The notes under the pieces: generated by a model
Databases searched by the model: none
Told to the model about the DNA's origin: nothing
What the model saw: the letters and a program-made list of their open reading frames with translations, nothing else
Source of the DNA: Acanthosepion lycidas
Taxonomy: Eukaryota; Mollusca; Cephalopoda; Sepiida; Sepiidae
Reading direction: 5' to 3'
DNA: 64,000 bases
NCBI GenBank assembly: GCA_963932145.1
Contig: OZ010596.1
Coordinates: 86,502,864-86,566,863, forward strand
Shown: positions 1 to 10,090 of the stretch, piece by piece
How the letters are laid out: each line of letters starts with the position of its first letter
Numbering within the stretch: position 1 is the stretch's first letter
Made by a program: the position numbers and the translations under genes

Positions 1-294
1 GTGTAGGTTCACATATATACAATTAAAGAAGAAACAACAAAAACTTGGGTTTCTACTATGGAAAGTTTATTCTTCTTGTATAGAAACTATAGTGAAACAA
101 AGTTCTTACTGTCTCTTGGGTGTATTTGTTTTCTTTTTCTGGTTCAGAAGTAAGTTAGGATAAGTAATGATAATTATAATGTTGCCTTTATCAAGTTACC
201 TTTGCACTGAGTTGGAATGATCAAAGTCATCCTTATCATTATTTGACTGTAGTTAGAATCATCAAGCCAATGTGAACAATCCTTTCTTTAGGTG
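1..294. other. Unassigned AT-rich sequence
   Basis: No open frame of interest, RNA gene or recognised repeat was seen here before the first SINE. Confidence 0.4.
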
Positions 295-545
295 TATAGT
301 ATGTGCTATGCTAGGGTTACATACAATTTTGAATTCAGAGTTACGGTCTCTTAGACCAGTTGCCACCCAGGGCTATAGAACCCATTCTGTCCTGCCATTT
401 ATCCACAGCTGGAAGGAGAAGAAGAGGATTCATACTTTTCCCAAGGGTATTAGCATGTAAGGGAATATAATGGATCCAACTGGAATTCAAACTTGGCTCT
501 TCAATTTCTCAATCCAAGCTGCTATCCATTACTCCACAATGCTTC
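295..545 (-). repeat. tRNA-derived SINE, family A, copy 1
   Basis: Read on the minus strand, this starts with a tRNA-like head: an A-box-like block (GGAGTAATGGATAGCAG) followed by a B-box-like block (AGTTTGAATTCCAG). A non-tRNA body of about 150 bp follows, ending near TCTGAATTCAAAA. The same order and wording recur at 21400-21660 and 28487-28710 on the plus strand, with truncated copies at 21785, 26580, 40925 and 51500. Two Pol III boxes plus a shared body across dispersed copies is what defines a tRNA-derived SINE. The exact parent tRNA is not clear. A short open frame in this stretch is incidental. Confidence 0.75.
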
Positions 546-788
546 TTTTATCAAAGTAAAGGTTATACATACAAAGTTGGTGGAATTTCTGCAAAACACA
601 TCTGAATGCTGAATGCTATGCATTGGAAAGTAGTAAGACAAGATGGTTCTAAAATTTTCAAAAGTGGTGTCATAAAAGAGATGACCAAAACTTTTCCAAT
701 TTCTAGCATCATGGGAAAATGTATTTCTTTTTTTATTATTATTATTATTTAAATTTATTCATCTTATTTTATATTCTCACAATTCCAA

Positions 789-2640
789 GAAAATTATATA
801 TAGAATTTCAGTCAATTTGTGAAAATTATACATAGAATTTCTGTTAATTTGTAAAAATTATATATAGAATTTCTGTCAATTTGTGAAAATTATATATCGA
901 ATTTCTGCCAATGTGTGACAATTATATATAGAATTTCTGCAAATTTTTGTGAAAAATATATATATAAAATTTGTCAAATTGCAAAAATTTTGAATAGAAT
1001 TTCTGTCAATTTGTGAAAATTATATATGGAATTTTTGCCAATTTGTGAAAATTATATATAGAATTTCTGTCATTTTGTGAATATTATACATAGAATTTCT
1101 GTCAATTTTTGAAAAAGACATGTTTAAGAAAACTTTGAAGTCAAATATCTATATCATTTTGTGAAAATTTTATATATAAAATTTCTGTCAATTTCTGAAA
1201 ATTATACATAGAAGTTCTGTCAATATTTCTGTGAATTAGTGAAAATTTTAAATAGAATTTGTCAATTTGTGAAAATTATATATAGATTTCTGTTAATTTG
1301 TGAAAATTATATATAGAATTTTTGCCAATTAATGAAAATTATATATATAATTTCAGTCAATTTGTGAAAATCATACATAGAATTTCTGTCAATTTGCAAA
1401 AATTATACATAGAATTTCTGTCAATTTGTGAAAATTCTATATAGAATTTCTGTCAATTTGTAAAAATAATTTATAGAAATTCTGCCAATTTGTGAAAATT
1501 ATATATAGAATGTCAATTTGTGAAAATTACATATTGAATTTCTGCCAATTTGTGTTAATTATATACAGATTTCTGTCAATTTGTGAAAATTATATATAGA
1601 TTTCTGTTAATTTGTGAAAATTATACATAGAATTTCTGTCAATTTGTGAAAATTATATATAGAATTTCTCTCAATTTCTGAAAATTATATATAGAATTTC
1701 AGTCAGTTGGTGAAAATTATACATAGAATTTGCGAAAATTATATATATAATTTCTGTCAATTTGTGAAAATTATATATAGAATTTGCAAAAATTATATAT
1801 AGAATTTCTGCCAATTTTTGAAAATTATAGAATTTCTGGCTATTTGTGAAAATTATACATAGAATTTCTGTGAATTTTTCAAAATTATACATAGAATTTC
1901 TGTCAATTTGCAAAAATTTCTTAGAATTTCTGTCAATTTATGAAAACTATATGTAGAATTTCTGTCAATTTGTGAAAATTATATATAGAATTCCTGTCAT
2001 TTTGTGAAAATAATATATAGAATTTCTGTCAATTTGCGAAAAAGATATGTTCAGCAAAACTTTGAAGTCAAATATCTATATCAATCTGTGAAAATTTTAT
2101 ATATAAAATTCCTGTCAATTTCTGAAAATTATATATAAAATTTCTGTTGAGTTGTAAAAACTTTATATAGAATTTCTGTCAATTTGCAAAAATTTTAAAT
2201 AGACTTTGTCAATTTGTGAAAATTATATATAGAATTTCTGCCAGTTTGTGAAAATTATATATGGAATTTTTCCCAATTTGTGTTAATTATATACAGATTT
2301 CTATCAATTTGTGAAAATTATATATAGATTTCCGTCAATTTGTGAAAATTATACATAGAATTTCTGTCAATTTGTGAGAAGTATATATATCGAATTTCTG
2401 TCAATTTGTGAAAATTATATATAGAATTTCAGTCAATTTGTGAAAATTATATATAGAATTTGCAAAAATTATATATAGAATTTCTGCCAATTTGTGAAAA
2501 TTATATATCAAGTTTCTGCCAGTTTGTGAAAATTATACATAGAATTTCTGTTAATTTGTGAAAATTATATAGGGAATTTCTGTCAATTTCTGAAAATTAT
2601 ACGTAGAATTTCTGCCAATTTCTGAAAAAATTATGTTTAG
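789..2640. repeat. Minisatellite of about 32-bp units
   Basis: About 55-58 tandem copies of a unit close to AATTTCTGTCAATTTG plus TGAAAATTATATATAG fill the block. Units vary by point changes and small indels; some are shortened to a few words. A distinct variant containing ACTTTGAAG and CAAATATCTA occurs at about 1116-1160, 2042-2085 and 2628-2668, so longer segments of the array have been duplicated. Open frames rich in Asn, Ile and Tyr here come from the repeat and are not genes. Confidence 0.93.
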
Positions 2641-2859
2641 CCAAACTTTGAAGACAAATATCTAAAAACTACAAAAAGTGCAGTTGAAACTTTTTAATTT
2701 TGGGTGATGACTTGATAGATTAAAAAGGTTCTGTTTGAGATTTACTGTCTTTTGAGTTATGGTTCAATGGCATGTTCTCTCTGCAATGCCCTACATTGCA
2801 CTACATTACCAATTTTGTATATAAAATCTTCAATTAATCTTATGGGATTTAAGGTTACG

Positions 2860-3058
2860 TGTTGGCATATTAAATTAAACAGGTTTCTACCCTCACACTT
2901 TCCACTTGTGAAACTCTCTTCTGGTATCTTGCTTACCAGTCAAATTCAAAAATTTAAATACAATAATCATTATCTTTTGTCTTCTTAAATTCTATTCTTT
3001 TATTGTTTTCTCACCTTAATAATGTTTTTCTTGTTCTCAGATCCATAAACACTGAAAT

Positions 3059-3060
<2 letters not shown>
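2860..3060 (+). mobile_element. LINE 3' end fragment (I/Jockey-type)
   Basis: The stretch resembles the last 150-200 bp of the LINE family seen more completely at 4476-5228 and 57520-57990: the degenerate codons for the conserved tail (S-H-L-W-N-S-L-like region), a run matching AAATTTAAATACAATAATCA, then the 3' untranslated tail with TTAATAATGTTTTTC. It is 5' truncated, as expected for LINE insertions, and abuts a (TA)n tract. Confidence 0.6.

Positions 3061-3096
<36 letters not shown>
3060..3096. repeat. (TA)n microsatellite
   Basis: Perfect alternating TA, directly downstream of a LINE tail. Confidence 0.95.
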
Positions 3097-3098
<2 letters not shown>

Positions 3099-3099
3099 T

Positions 3100-3835
3100 T
3101 ATGTCAATTTTTTATATTCTTTTTGAGGATATCTGCAGGAATTTAGAAAACGATATCTAACTCATGGAAGAAACAAATTAGGATATTGAATTGGATTGGT
3201 TGATTTTATAATATATCAATCCTTGTTGCGTTATCGAATGTCAAAAACAGTTTTTTTTATTATAGAGGATGAATTAGTTTTTTGAGGACATTTAGAAAAA
3301 GGTGCTAAGCTCAAGGATAAAAAGCTATTTAAAAACAAATTGGCACTAATAAGCTTGAGAATCCTCTGTTAGCATCGATAACTGCTTTGATATAGGGTCA
3401 GAAGCATTGGCATGCCTGAATCAGTTGATTTTTTTTTACCAATTTTGGACATTGTTTTAGTTATGTTGGAATTCATGGATTTTATGATGTTATAGGGGTG
3501 TTGACTGACCCTCTTTCACAACTTTGCCCCATATGTCCAGTGGTTTGGGATTTGATTAGACAGGAAGCTATCATGGAGATTATCACAAATCCATTTTTGG
3601 CATGTCTTAGCCTTTTGTCATGATGCAGAGTTTTGTTGGAAGATGTACAGTCTTTTGTTGTGCAGGATTCACAACTCTCTGTAATACCTCCTGAGAGACA
3701 TTAGCACTGACCCTTAAAACCGAAGGAGAGAAATGACATTTGTGATAGTTCAACTGATCTTTTTTTTTTCTTTTGGTACAGCTCAGTTATTGCTTCGCCC
3801 TGTTTCCACCAAATTAAGTCTGTAGTACTCAGCCC
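3100..3835. other. Unassigned stretch, possibly an old transposon
   Basis: No open frame of note. The part at 3300-3760 has more balanced composition than its surroundings and looks like decayed transposon sequence, but I could not assign a family from the sequence alone. Confidence 0.3.
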
Positions 3836-3837
3836 AT

Positions 3838-4060
3838 CTATTAATTATAAAAATCTAATTAACATTACTACTAATATTACTAATGTAATAAAAAGTAACT
3901 GAAATTAAGATGAAACAATCAGAAGACAAAAATTAATAATTGCTGACAAGTTTTCATCAATTAAGTATAAAACTCTAATTAATATTACTGCTAATAATAC
4001 TAAATGTAATAAAAACTAATTGAAATTAAGATGAAAGAAACACAAAAGAGAAATTAATGA
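3838..4060. repeat. Tandem duplication of about 120 bp
   Basis: Two adjacent copies, about 3838-3940 and 3960-4060, share CTCTAATTAA/TCTAATTAAC, ATTACTACTAAT-like and AACTGAAATTAAGATGAAA blocks with scattered differences. Function unknown. Confidence 0.7.
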
Positions 4061-4169
4061 TACATTATTAGAATATTCTATTAATTAGTTTCAGACAAAA
4101 TAAAAACCTTTTATTGAAAATTATTAAGTATTATAATTATTAGATTTACCCATAAGTTCTATGCTAATA

Positions 4170-4412
4170 GTTTCTTCTCTTGCACTTCTCGCTTGTGGAA
4201 CTCTCTTCTGGCATCTTGCTTTCCAGTCAAGCTTGATCTTCAAAAAATCTAAATGCAATGTCAATAGTTATCTTCTGTGTTCTTAATTTCTGTTCTTTTA
4301 TTGTCTTCTCTCCTTAATAATGTTTTTTTTTTCCTCATATTCTTTCAGACTCAGTAACCCATTGTGTCTTACATGCTTTATACACTTGCTTCATTTGAAA
4401 TGATTAAAAAAA
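4170..4412 (+). mobile_element. LINE 3' end fragment (I/Jockey-type)
   Basis: Same family as at 2860 and 57520. The sense strand carries the degenerate C-terminal codons (region with GTGGAACTCTCTTCTGGCAT), the 3' untranslated stretch with CCTTAATAATG, and a decayed terminal tail ending in GAAATGATTAAAAAAAA. It faces the antisense copy that starts at 4476, so two LINE tails converge here. Confidence 0.65.
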
Positions 4413-4475
4413 ATACAATATTCCTCTTGAGTGAATTAAAATTTAATGAATTCACAATTTTTTTTTTTTTTTTAA

Positions 4476-5228
4476 GCATTTCACCCCAAGCAAGGCGGGA
4501 AGCCACTAGGATGCAAGGGGTTACAGAAAATATAGAGCAAGATCAGATAGGAGTGATAGAAGAGAGTATGAGGAGAAGGGTAGTGGATAGATCAAGGCAA
4601 CTAGAGATGTCGATTGACATTACATTTGAATAGCTGGAGATTATAGCTCTCAGGCAAAATGGAATAGGGAAGGAAGTTCCACAGGTGAGAGGTGTGAGAC
4701 ATGAAGCTATTAGAGTAGAAGAGATGGCTACATTTAGGAGTTTTGACAGTGAAGGGGTGAGAGTGGGATGCCAGCCTCGTAGGGCGCTTGAACTCATGAA
4801 GTCTGGAAACCAGCGAATGCAGCTCCTCGGAGCAATTACCATGAAAGTATTTGTAGAACAGACAGAGAGAGGCGACAGCGCGTCTGTGAGAAAGTGACTG
4901 TAGATGAGATGCCAGAGCAGAGCCAATTATATTGCATATCCGCCTCTGGAGCCTATCAAGAACCCCGAAGCAAACAGAAGGGGCACCAGACCATATATGG
5001 CAGCAATACTCTATGCAAGAGCGAATTGTTTATTTGTAGATCTGGAGGATCAATTCCGAGGAGAAAAATTTCCTGGTGTGGCACAGGGAGCCAACTTTCC
5101 TTGCGGTGGACGAGGCAATTGACTCAATGTATTTGTTCCATCTCAGGTCAGCAGTCAACGTGAGACCGAGCAGCCGCAGAGAGTTGCTCTCGAGAAGTTG
5201 AACGTCAGACATTCTAATGGAGGGCAAG
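4476..5228 (-). pseudogene. LINE reverse transcriptase C-terminus with 3' tail
   Basis: On the minus strand this reads as the C-terminal part of a non-LTR retrotransposon polyprotein. It begins in a segment containing LRLLGLTLTADLRWN and ARKVGSL, continues through EYCCHIWSGAPS, then SHRRAVASLCLFYKYFHG, and ends with SHTSHLWN and a Phe-Lys-Cys-Asn-Val region before a stop near 4614. These motifs are typical of the region after the polymerase core in I/Jockey-type LINEs. I see a single in-frame stop (near 5030) in about 200 codons, so the copy is fairly young. The 3' untranslated tail ends in the family signature GCTTGGGGTGAAATG at 4476. The catalytic YADD box is not present; the copy is 5' truncated. 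Confidence 0.88.
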
Positions 5229-5829
5229 GAAGAGAGAAAGATATAATTTATACAGCATTTAAAAATTATTAATCTGCAAAGTTTTAGCTTTTAGTCCTTG
5301 TTATGTACCATACCTATGACCACTAATGGGTATCTCATAATCCTCATAAATTTGTTAGACACTATTGTAAGTGGTGGTAATATGCTAAGTAGTGCACCAC
5401 TAGCAGTGGTTTACCTACTTCATGCCGCTGGCGAGTATTGTATTTTGTTGATGTTATAAAGATTACTATTTTATTTCCTACTTCTCTTTTGGTTATTCCT
5501 CATTTAGTAACTTTTCCTAGGTTACAACAGTCATTTATAGTTATTAGAAATTTTATGCTCTTCAATTAATACACTTTCAAATAGAATTTAATATATTTTA
5601 AATATTCACATGAATCCTTGTGTCTAATACTTGACCTGCACTTTTATTATAAATAAAATACAGTGTATCAAGTATTAAGTCATAAAAACATATTCCTTTG
5701 TTTTTCATAAAGAAAAACTTTACAATCTATATAAATTAAGATTTCGAAAAAATTTTCTTCACAAACACTACAATAAAATTCTACACCTGTCGATTGAATT
5801 GAGGGTTCAGTTTGAAATTTATCAACTCT
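5229..5829. other. Unassigned AT-rich sequence
   Basis: No gene, tandem repeat or recognised element seen. Confidence 0.4.
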
Positions 5830-6345
5830 CACAAATAACTGAACAAAGCCAGAGGGTACAATATCCAAAGCATTGTGACAATAACAACCAAGATGAAGAT
5901 GCTAATCTCGGTAAATCCTTGTATCATACTTTTCAAAACTCTTCTGAAAAGAGATGCAATAAAAGGTCTTGCAGGAAAGTTATAAGCCTATCACTATTTC
6001 CATGGTTAAAATTCAAATGAGCTCCATAATTTAGTTCCACCAGTTCAGACCTTTTCAGCTATGATTTGCCATGCTATGCCTACAGAGTTGAATCCATATC
6101 TGTCTATGTCTCTGAGATGAGGTATTATGATTGCTTGCATTATTTACATTATTTGAACTGTTATCCTCATCTTCACTGCCATATTCACAACATTTTTGGC
6201 TGTTGTACACTCCGGCCTTCTTCAAGTGATTGTATTTAAAATCAAACTCTTTATTTCGTCTACCAGGGTAGATTGTTCTAGTTCCACATGCCACAGAGAA
6301 AGATTTTAAAAATTCCAACCAAAAGTAGCACTGGTTGCTCACTTA
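5830..6345. repeat. Dispersed repeat related to the 44.6 kb SINE tail
   Basis: The words CATTGTGACAATAACAA and AAGATGAAGATGCTAATCT (5865-5915) recur in altered form at 7080-7160, 23590-23655 and 44870-44930. At 6095-6180 a partly inverted version appears (ATTATTTACATTATTTG, ATCCTCATCTTC), also found at 7060-7100. The block therefore holds pieces of the same family in both orientations. Short open frames here are not conserved and are not called as genes. Confidence 0.5.
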
Positions 6346-6529
6346 ATGAATACTGAAAGTTTCCTTATAAGGAAATGACTGATATTACTGTTAGTATAAA
6401 CAAGAGGATCATAACCTCTGCCCAAAATGTCTTTAAATTTTGTTTCTAAAATAAAAAGGTTTCATATCTCAAATATTTGTAAATCCAGATGTCCATGCCA
6501 ATACATCTTTGATTAGGTGATATTATGCT

Positions 6530-6710
6530 TATCAGAGAGACCCATCTGCAGAATGATCAGTCCTGGGCTGGTACTGGCAAAGGCTCCTGTAGGAGGTCAA
6601 GCGTTGCTGGATTCTGTCCATCCAATTTCAAATCTCAATCAGACGCAGGTTTTCCCTCCAAACAAGACATCTCGATTGCTGCATTTCAAAGTGACCCTGA
6701 GGTAAGTTCA
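6530..6710 (+). other. GC-richer block, candidate exon (weak)
   Basis: This block is visibly less AT-rich than its surroundings and open in two plus frames. In one, it runs from an acceptor-like CATCTGCAG (ending about 6553) to an exact donor-like GAGGTAAGT at about 6700-6708. No protein family was recognised. It may equally be a fragment of an unrecognised transposon. No neighbouring exon was found. Confidence 0.2.
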
Positions 6711-6862
6711 GAATAGTCAATGCCATTTTCCTAAACAAACAAAATAAACATAAAACTCTGCCAAGTGGACATTTATGGCCAAGAAACTTTGAGTGTTGGC
6801 AATACATGATGAATGGACATTGATAATACAGGTCAATAATAACAGCTTTGTCTCTCCCTCTC

Positions 6863-6866
<4 letters not shown>

Positions 6867-6911
<45 letters not shown>
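6867..6911. repeat. (TA)n microsatellite
   Basis: Alternating TA preceded by a short TG/TC-rich run. Confidence 0.95.
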
Positions 6912-6915
<4 letters not shown>

Positions 6916-6989
6916 ATAATAAAGGCAAAATTCTAAAGATAGTGCTCAGAGTAAAATATAAAAATATACAAAACGGGGACAATATAAAA

Positions 6990-7315
6990 TATAAGTCACA
7001 CTCTGCCCCAGTCTTTTGAACAGGAGTAGAGGTATCTGTCTATATTTCTGAGATGAGGTATTATGTACACTATTTACATTATTTGTACTATTGTCCTCAT
7101 TTTTGTCACCATATTTATAAATATGGCGACAAAGATGGGGACAATAGTCCAAATAATGTAAAGAAGAGTAGAGGTTTATCCATTGTTTCCTGTTTACGAG
7201 TGTGTTTCCCATTCCTTCTAAAGTATTTTTCATTCTCTTTCACTCCCAGTAACCACTTGCACCTTAGTCACAGCATTGCCTTGCTTGGTGGTGAATTGAT
7301 TAAAAAAAAAAAAAA
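6990..7315 (+). repeat. SINE-like repeat with LINE-type 3' tail
   Basis: Begins with the words CACTCTGCCCCAGTC and GAACAGGAGTAGAGG, contains TTTATCCATTGTTTCC and TTTCACTCCCAGTAACC, and ends in GCCTTGCTTGGTGGTG then AATTGATT and poly(A) at 7285-7315. The same order is found at 18545-18665, 18975-19155 and 20115-20260. The terminal words match the 3' end of the LINE at 4476 and 57520, which is how SINEs borrow a LINE's retrotransposition machinery. An inverted repeat piece (7060-7160) interrupts this copy. Confidence 0.6.
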
Positions 7316-7448
7316 GAAAAGTAAAGCAATCTATAAAAGTGACAAGATACAGAGTATTTTGTCACACTTACCACCTGAAGATTATGAGACAATAGAATCA
7401 ATATCTAAGTGTCCATATGAAACTTTTAGTCATGGAAACATGAGTATT

Positions 7449-7452
<4 letters not shown>

Positions 7453-7484
<32 letters not shown>
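7453..7484. repeat. (TA)n microsatellite
   Basis: Perfect TA run. Confidence 0.93.
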
Positions 7485-7487
<3 letters not shown>

Positions 7488-7561
7488 AAGGTAATGAAGG
7501 GTTAGGTAATCCATATGGATAATTCCAAAGTTGATGTAATCTGCTTTTTCTTAATTATTTA

Positions 7562-7562
<1 letters not shown>

Positions 7563-7614
<52 letters not shown>
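7563..7614. repeat. (TA)n microsatellite
   Basis: Perfect TA run bordering the hairpin unit at 7617. Confidence 0.95.
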
Positions 7615-7616
<2 letters not shown>

Positions 7617-7619
<3 letters not shown>

Positions 7620-7740
7620 GAGAGGTTATAGTTGTTCCAGTGAGAGAAAAGTGCATATTTTGAAGAAAAGTGAGAGGCCGCAAACATTTTTGGTTATAAA
7701 ATCCACATTATAACTAAAAACATTTGTGGCTACTCTCTTT

Positions 7741-7744
<4 letters not shown>
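7617..7744. repeat. Hairpin-forming unit between (TA)n tracts
   Basis: Contains an inverted repeat: GCCGCAAACATTTTTGGTTA on the left pairs with TAACTAAAAACATTTGTGGC on the right around a short loop. The left half recurs at 7960-8055 and related words occur at 31095-31140, again next to (TA)n. Both sides of this copy are (TA)n, as if the unit had been inserted into, or expands with, TA repeats. Confidence 0.7.

Positions 7745-7793
<49 letters not shown>
7745..7793. repeat. (TA)n microsatellite
   Basis: Perfect TA run. Confidence 0.95.
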
Positions 7794-7796
<3 letters not shown>

Positions 7797-7871
7797 AAAT
7801 ATAATGAGAATGAAAAGAATATAAATTCAAACATAATTAATTTAAAAGAGGGTTCAACACCAAAAGTAGTA

Positions 7872-7903
7872 CAATATATATATATATATATATATGTAAC
7901 AAC

Positions 7904-7964
<61 letters not shown>

Positions 7965-8055
7965 AAGAGGTTATAGTGGTTCCAATGAGAGAAAAGTGTG
8001 TATATTAAAAAGAAGAGAAGAGAGGTGCCGCAAACATTTTTGGTTGTAATGTGGA
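7872..8055. repeat. (TA)n tracts plus second copy of the 7617 unit
   Basis: Two TA runs (7874-7893 and 7907-7958) are followed by a copy of the left half of the hairpin unit (GAGGTTATAGTGGTTCC, GCCGCAAACATTTTTGG), which here lacks its right arm. Confidence 0.75.
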
Positions 8056-8377
8056 TTTTCTTTTTTTAAATATTATGCTTTATTTTCCATAATTTTACTA
8101 CACGTGTTTCTGGTCTCACAACTGTCTTCAGGTAAAAGGCAGAGATTTCCACATATTATTAAAAATAATTAATTTTTTCCTTATGTTTTTCAATGTTAAA
8201 TATTCTCAATATGAGACATTCTCTGTTTTTGTGTTAGTAATCCAAATGTCTTTCTTGAATTTGCAGTCAAGAAATGTGTGAAAATTTGTCTTTATACTTT
8301 GTTTATGTTTTGGGAAGTATCTTTCGCAATTTCAAGACACCTTCAGATTTCAGTGTTACACATGCACACACATAAAC

Positions 8378-8378
<1 letters not shown>
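8056..8378. other. Unassigned AT-rich sequence
   Basis: Nothing recognised between the hairpin unit and the next TA tract. Confidence 0.4.

Positions 8379-8379
<1 letters not shown>

Positions 8380-8437
<58 letters not shown>
8380..8437. repeat. (TA)n microsatellite
   Basis: Long perfect TA run with short CA words on its left. Confidence 0.95.
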
Positions 8438-8440
<3 letters not shown>

Positions 8441-8717
8441 AAACACATATATATATATCTGTTAGAAAATTTTATTAAATTCAATTGACAAGGTCTGTTT
8501 AAAAATTATTGTATTTTTGCAATTTTCAGATATGTAGTAGCATATCTAGATCAAAATTATAAATCCAAATTTGATACTTTTTCAGATAAAAGTACTTGAA
8601 TAAAAACATGAATTTTGGACAATTTATCCACAATCAATTCTGATCTTTATTTTGAAATTAATTAACTTATGATCAAATTTTAAACAAGCAGACATTGCCT
8701 GTTGAATTTAAAACTTG

Positions 8718-8721
<4 letters not shown>

Positions 8722-8768
<47 letters not shown>
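8722..8768. repeat. (TA)n microsatellite
   Basis: Perfect TA run that directly borders the hammerhead-like SINE at 8790. Confidence 0.95.
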
Positions 8769-8776
<8 letters not shown>

Positions 8777-8789
8777 TTATACATATATA

Positions 8790-8960
8790 CATACAGGCCT
8801 GTTTCACTGTATCACAGCTCATCAGTGTGGCTAGACATCTGATTGCTTCAAGCTGGGATTGAAACCCAAACTATCTGGCATCAGTCGAAGTTTCTACTCT
8901 TGAGGTTTCAGAGCATGGCAGTGGGAAAGGAAAATTCCAGCATATTAGTTTTTACAAATA
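8790..8960 (-). repeat. SINE-like unit with B box and hammerhead-like core
   Basis: On the minus strand a B-box-like word, GGGTTTCAATCCCAG (plus-strand 8856-8870), is followed about 30 nt later by CTGATGA (8819-8825), a stem with CTGT/ACAG arms (8806-8818) and GAAAC (8801-8805). That is the conserved layout of a hammerhead ribozyme core: CUGANGA, stem II, GAAA. The sequence after GAAAC can form a short stem III, and a GUA triplet lies at the expected cleavage place. Only three pairs of stem I are visible (ACA with TGT), because the 3' side runs into (TA)n. No clear A box was found, so the tRNA origin of the head is less certain than for the 31.2 kb element. Confidence 0.55.
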
Positions 8961-8973
8961 TAAAAAAACTCCA

Positions 8974-9043
<70 letters not shown>

Positions 9044-9044
9044 A
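8974..9044. repeat. (TA)n/(TG)n compound microsatellite
   Basis: A TA run passes into TG, then into an ACAC run. Confidence 0.95.
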
Positions 9045-9064
9045 CACACACACACATGTACACA

Positions 9065-9238
9065 CAGTCCCCTCCAAAAGTATTGGAATTGCAAAGCCAA
9101 TTCCTTTGTTTTTGTTGTTCAAAACTGAGAATTCTGAACTCTTGTCTCATTCATCTTTTGATCTCAAACACAAATGTTTTCAGTGAACAACAAAAACAAA
9201 GGAATTGGCCTTGTCATTCTAATAATTTTGTAGGTGAC

Positions 9239-9242
<4 letters not shown>
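9065..9242. mobile_element. Tc1-type MITE with about 60-bp terminal inverted repeats
   Basis: The left end starts CAGTCCCCTCCAAAAG and runs through GCCAATTCCTTTG and TTTTTGTTGTTCA; the right end is its reverse complement with a few changes, ending near TAGGTGACTA. Only about 60 bp separates the arms and there is no transposase frame. The end sequence resembles terminal repeats of Tc1-like transposons (established family knowledge). It sits in TA-rich DNA, consistent with TA target use. Confidence 0.8.
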
Positions 9243-9300
<58 letters not shown>

Positions 9301-9352
9301 TTGGTTAAAATATGTGTGTGTGTCTGTATATATATATATATATATATATATG
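9240..9352. repeat. (TA)n tracts with CA/TG words
   Basis: Two TA runs (9240-9290 and 9329-9352) separated by ACACACACA and TGTGTGTGT words that could fold on each other. Confidence 0.9.
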
Positions 9353-9465
9353 CACTCCTTTACTTCCACTAAAAGGAAAAATATAAGAATGTTGTAAAAA
9401 TAAAAAATGGTGTAATAAATAAAAAAAACTCATTAAATGTTTCTTGCCTGTCATATTCAACAAAT

Positions 9466-9469
<4 letters not shown>

Positions 9470-9520
<51 letters not shown>
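9470..9520. repeat. (TA)n/(GT)n compound microsatellite
   Basis: TA run followed by a GT run. Confidence 0.95.
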
Positions 9521-9587
9521 TTATGTATGCATGTACATACATGTATAACTATGGATTCAGAAAGCTTTAAACTTGACATTTGTAAAT

Positions 9588-9622
9588 ATTAGGTTGGTCA
9601 TTATTTTTGCACCAACCTAATA
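9588..9622. mobile_element. Minimal mariner-like terminal-repeat pair
   Basis: TTAGGTTGGTCATTATTTTT is followed directly by TGCACCAACCTAA. Both ends match the mariner-type terminal word TTAGGTTGGT and are bordered by TA, the mariner target. Only about 10 bp lies between them. It looks like the two tips of a mariner-related element after near-complete internal loss. Confidence 0.6.
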
Positions 9623-9814
9623 AAAACAAAGATCAGATAACACTTTAAGAAGTCAGGGATCAATCAAACACTGTATTTATATTATGAACAGAACATGGTC
9701 TTTCTACAATGATAAACATTTAATGTGTTGGGGTTCCGACAAATGTCATGATGAGAGGATGGTCTCATCAATAATAATCAACAAAAATGTCCCCCAAAAG
9801 TGAGTTGTTGTATT

Positions 9815-10090
9815 TTTTTTCTTTCTAAGTTAGAAAAAAATTAATAAATTTTTTTGTTTGCTCTCTGTGTTGATGTTGAGTGCTAGCTCTATTGCATAAG
9901 ACTCCACAATGAAAACAGACATATCTTTGGGAGGTGCTTTTTTTTTTTGTAATATTTTGGCTCACTGCTGCACATCCTATCTTGTCCTCACACTTTGACA
10001 TGTCAGTATAGATGGGTATATGGTTAGGGTAGTTTTCCACTATGCTCTGAAATGTGTCCTGGAATATGAATGGGTGAGGTTTTTGTTTAG
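9815..10090 (-). pseudogene. LINE RNase H domain remnant
   Basis: The frame reads HIPIYTDMSKCEDKIGCAAV, close to the first catalytic stretch of LINE RNase H (usually YTDGSK followed by a Val-Gly-Cys-Ala-like segment), then a segment ending in NRASTQHQHREQTKKF. The catalytic Asp of YTD is kept; the usual Gly is Met. It follows the RT thumb region of the same element and ends near the 3' end of the copy. Confidence 0.8.

Noticed and set aside
272-460. Short protein gene at the window start
   Set aside because: The frame lies within an antisense SINE that has several other copies in the window.
789-2640. CRISPR array
   Set aside because: Units are contiguous and lack unique spacers, and the context is eukaryotic; it is a minisatellite.
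3300-3760. Named Tc1/mariner fragment
   Set aside because: Composition suggests an old transposon but I could not find a defining motif or terminal repeats.
8843-9397. 184-codon plus frame with Tyr-Ile repeats
   Set aside because: It reads through (TA)n and (TG)n tracts and a MITE; the Tyr-Ile and Cys-Val runs are translated microsatellite.
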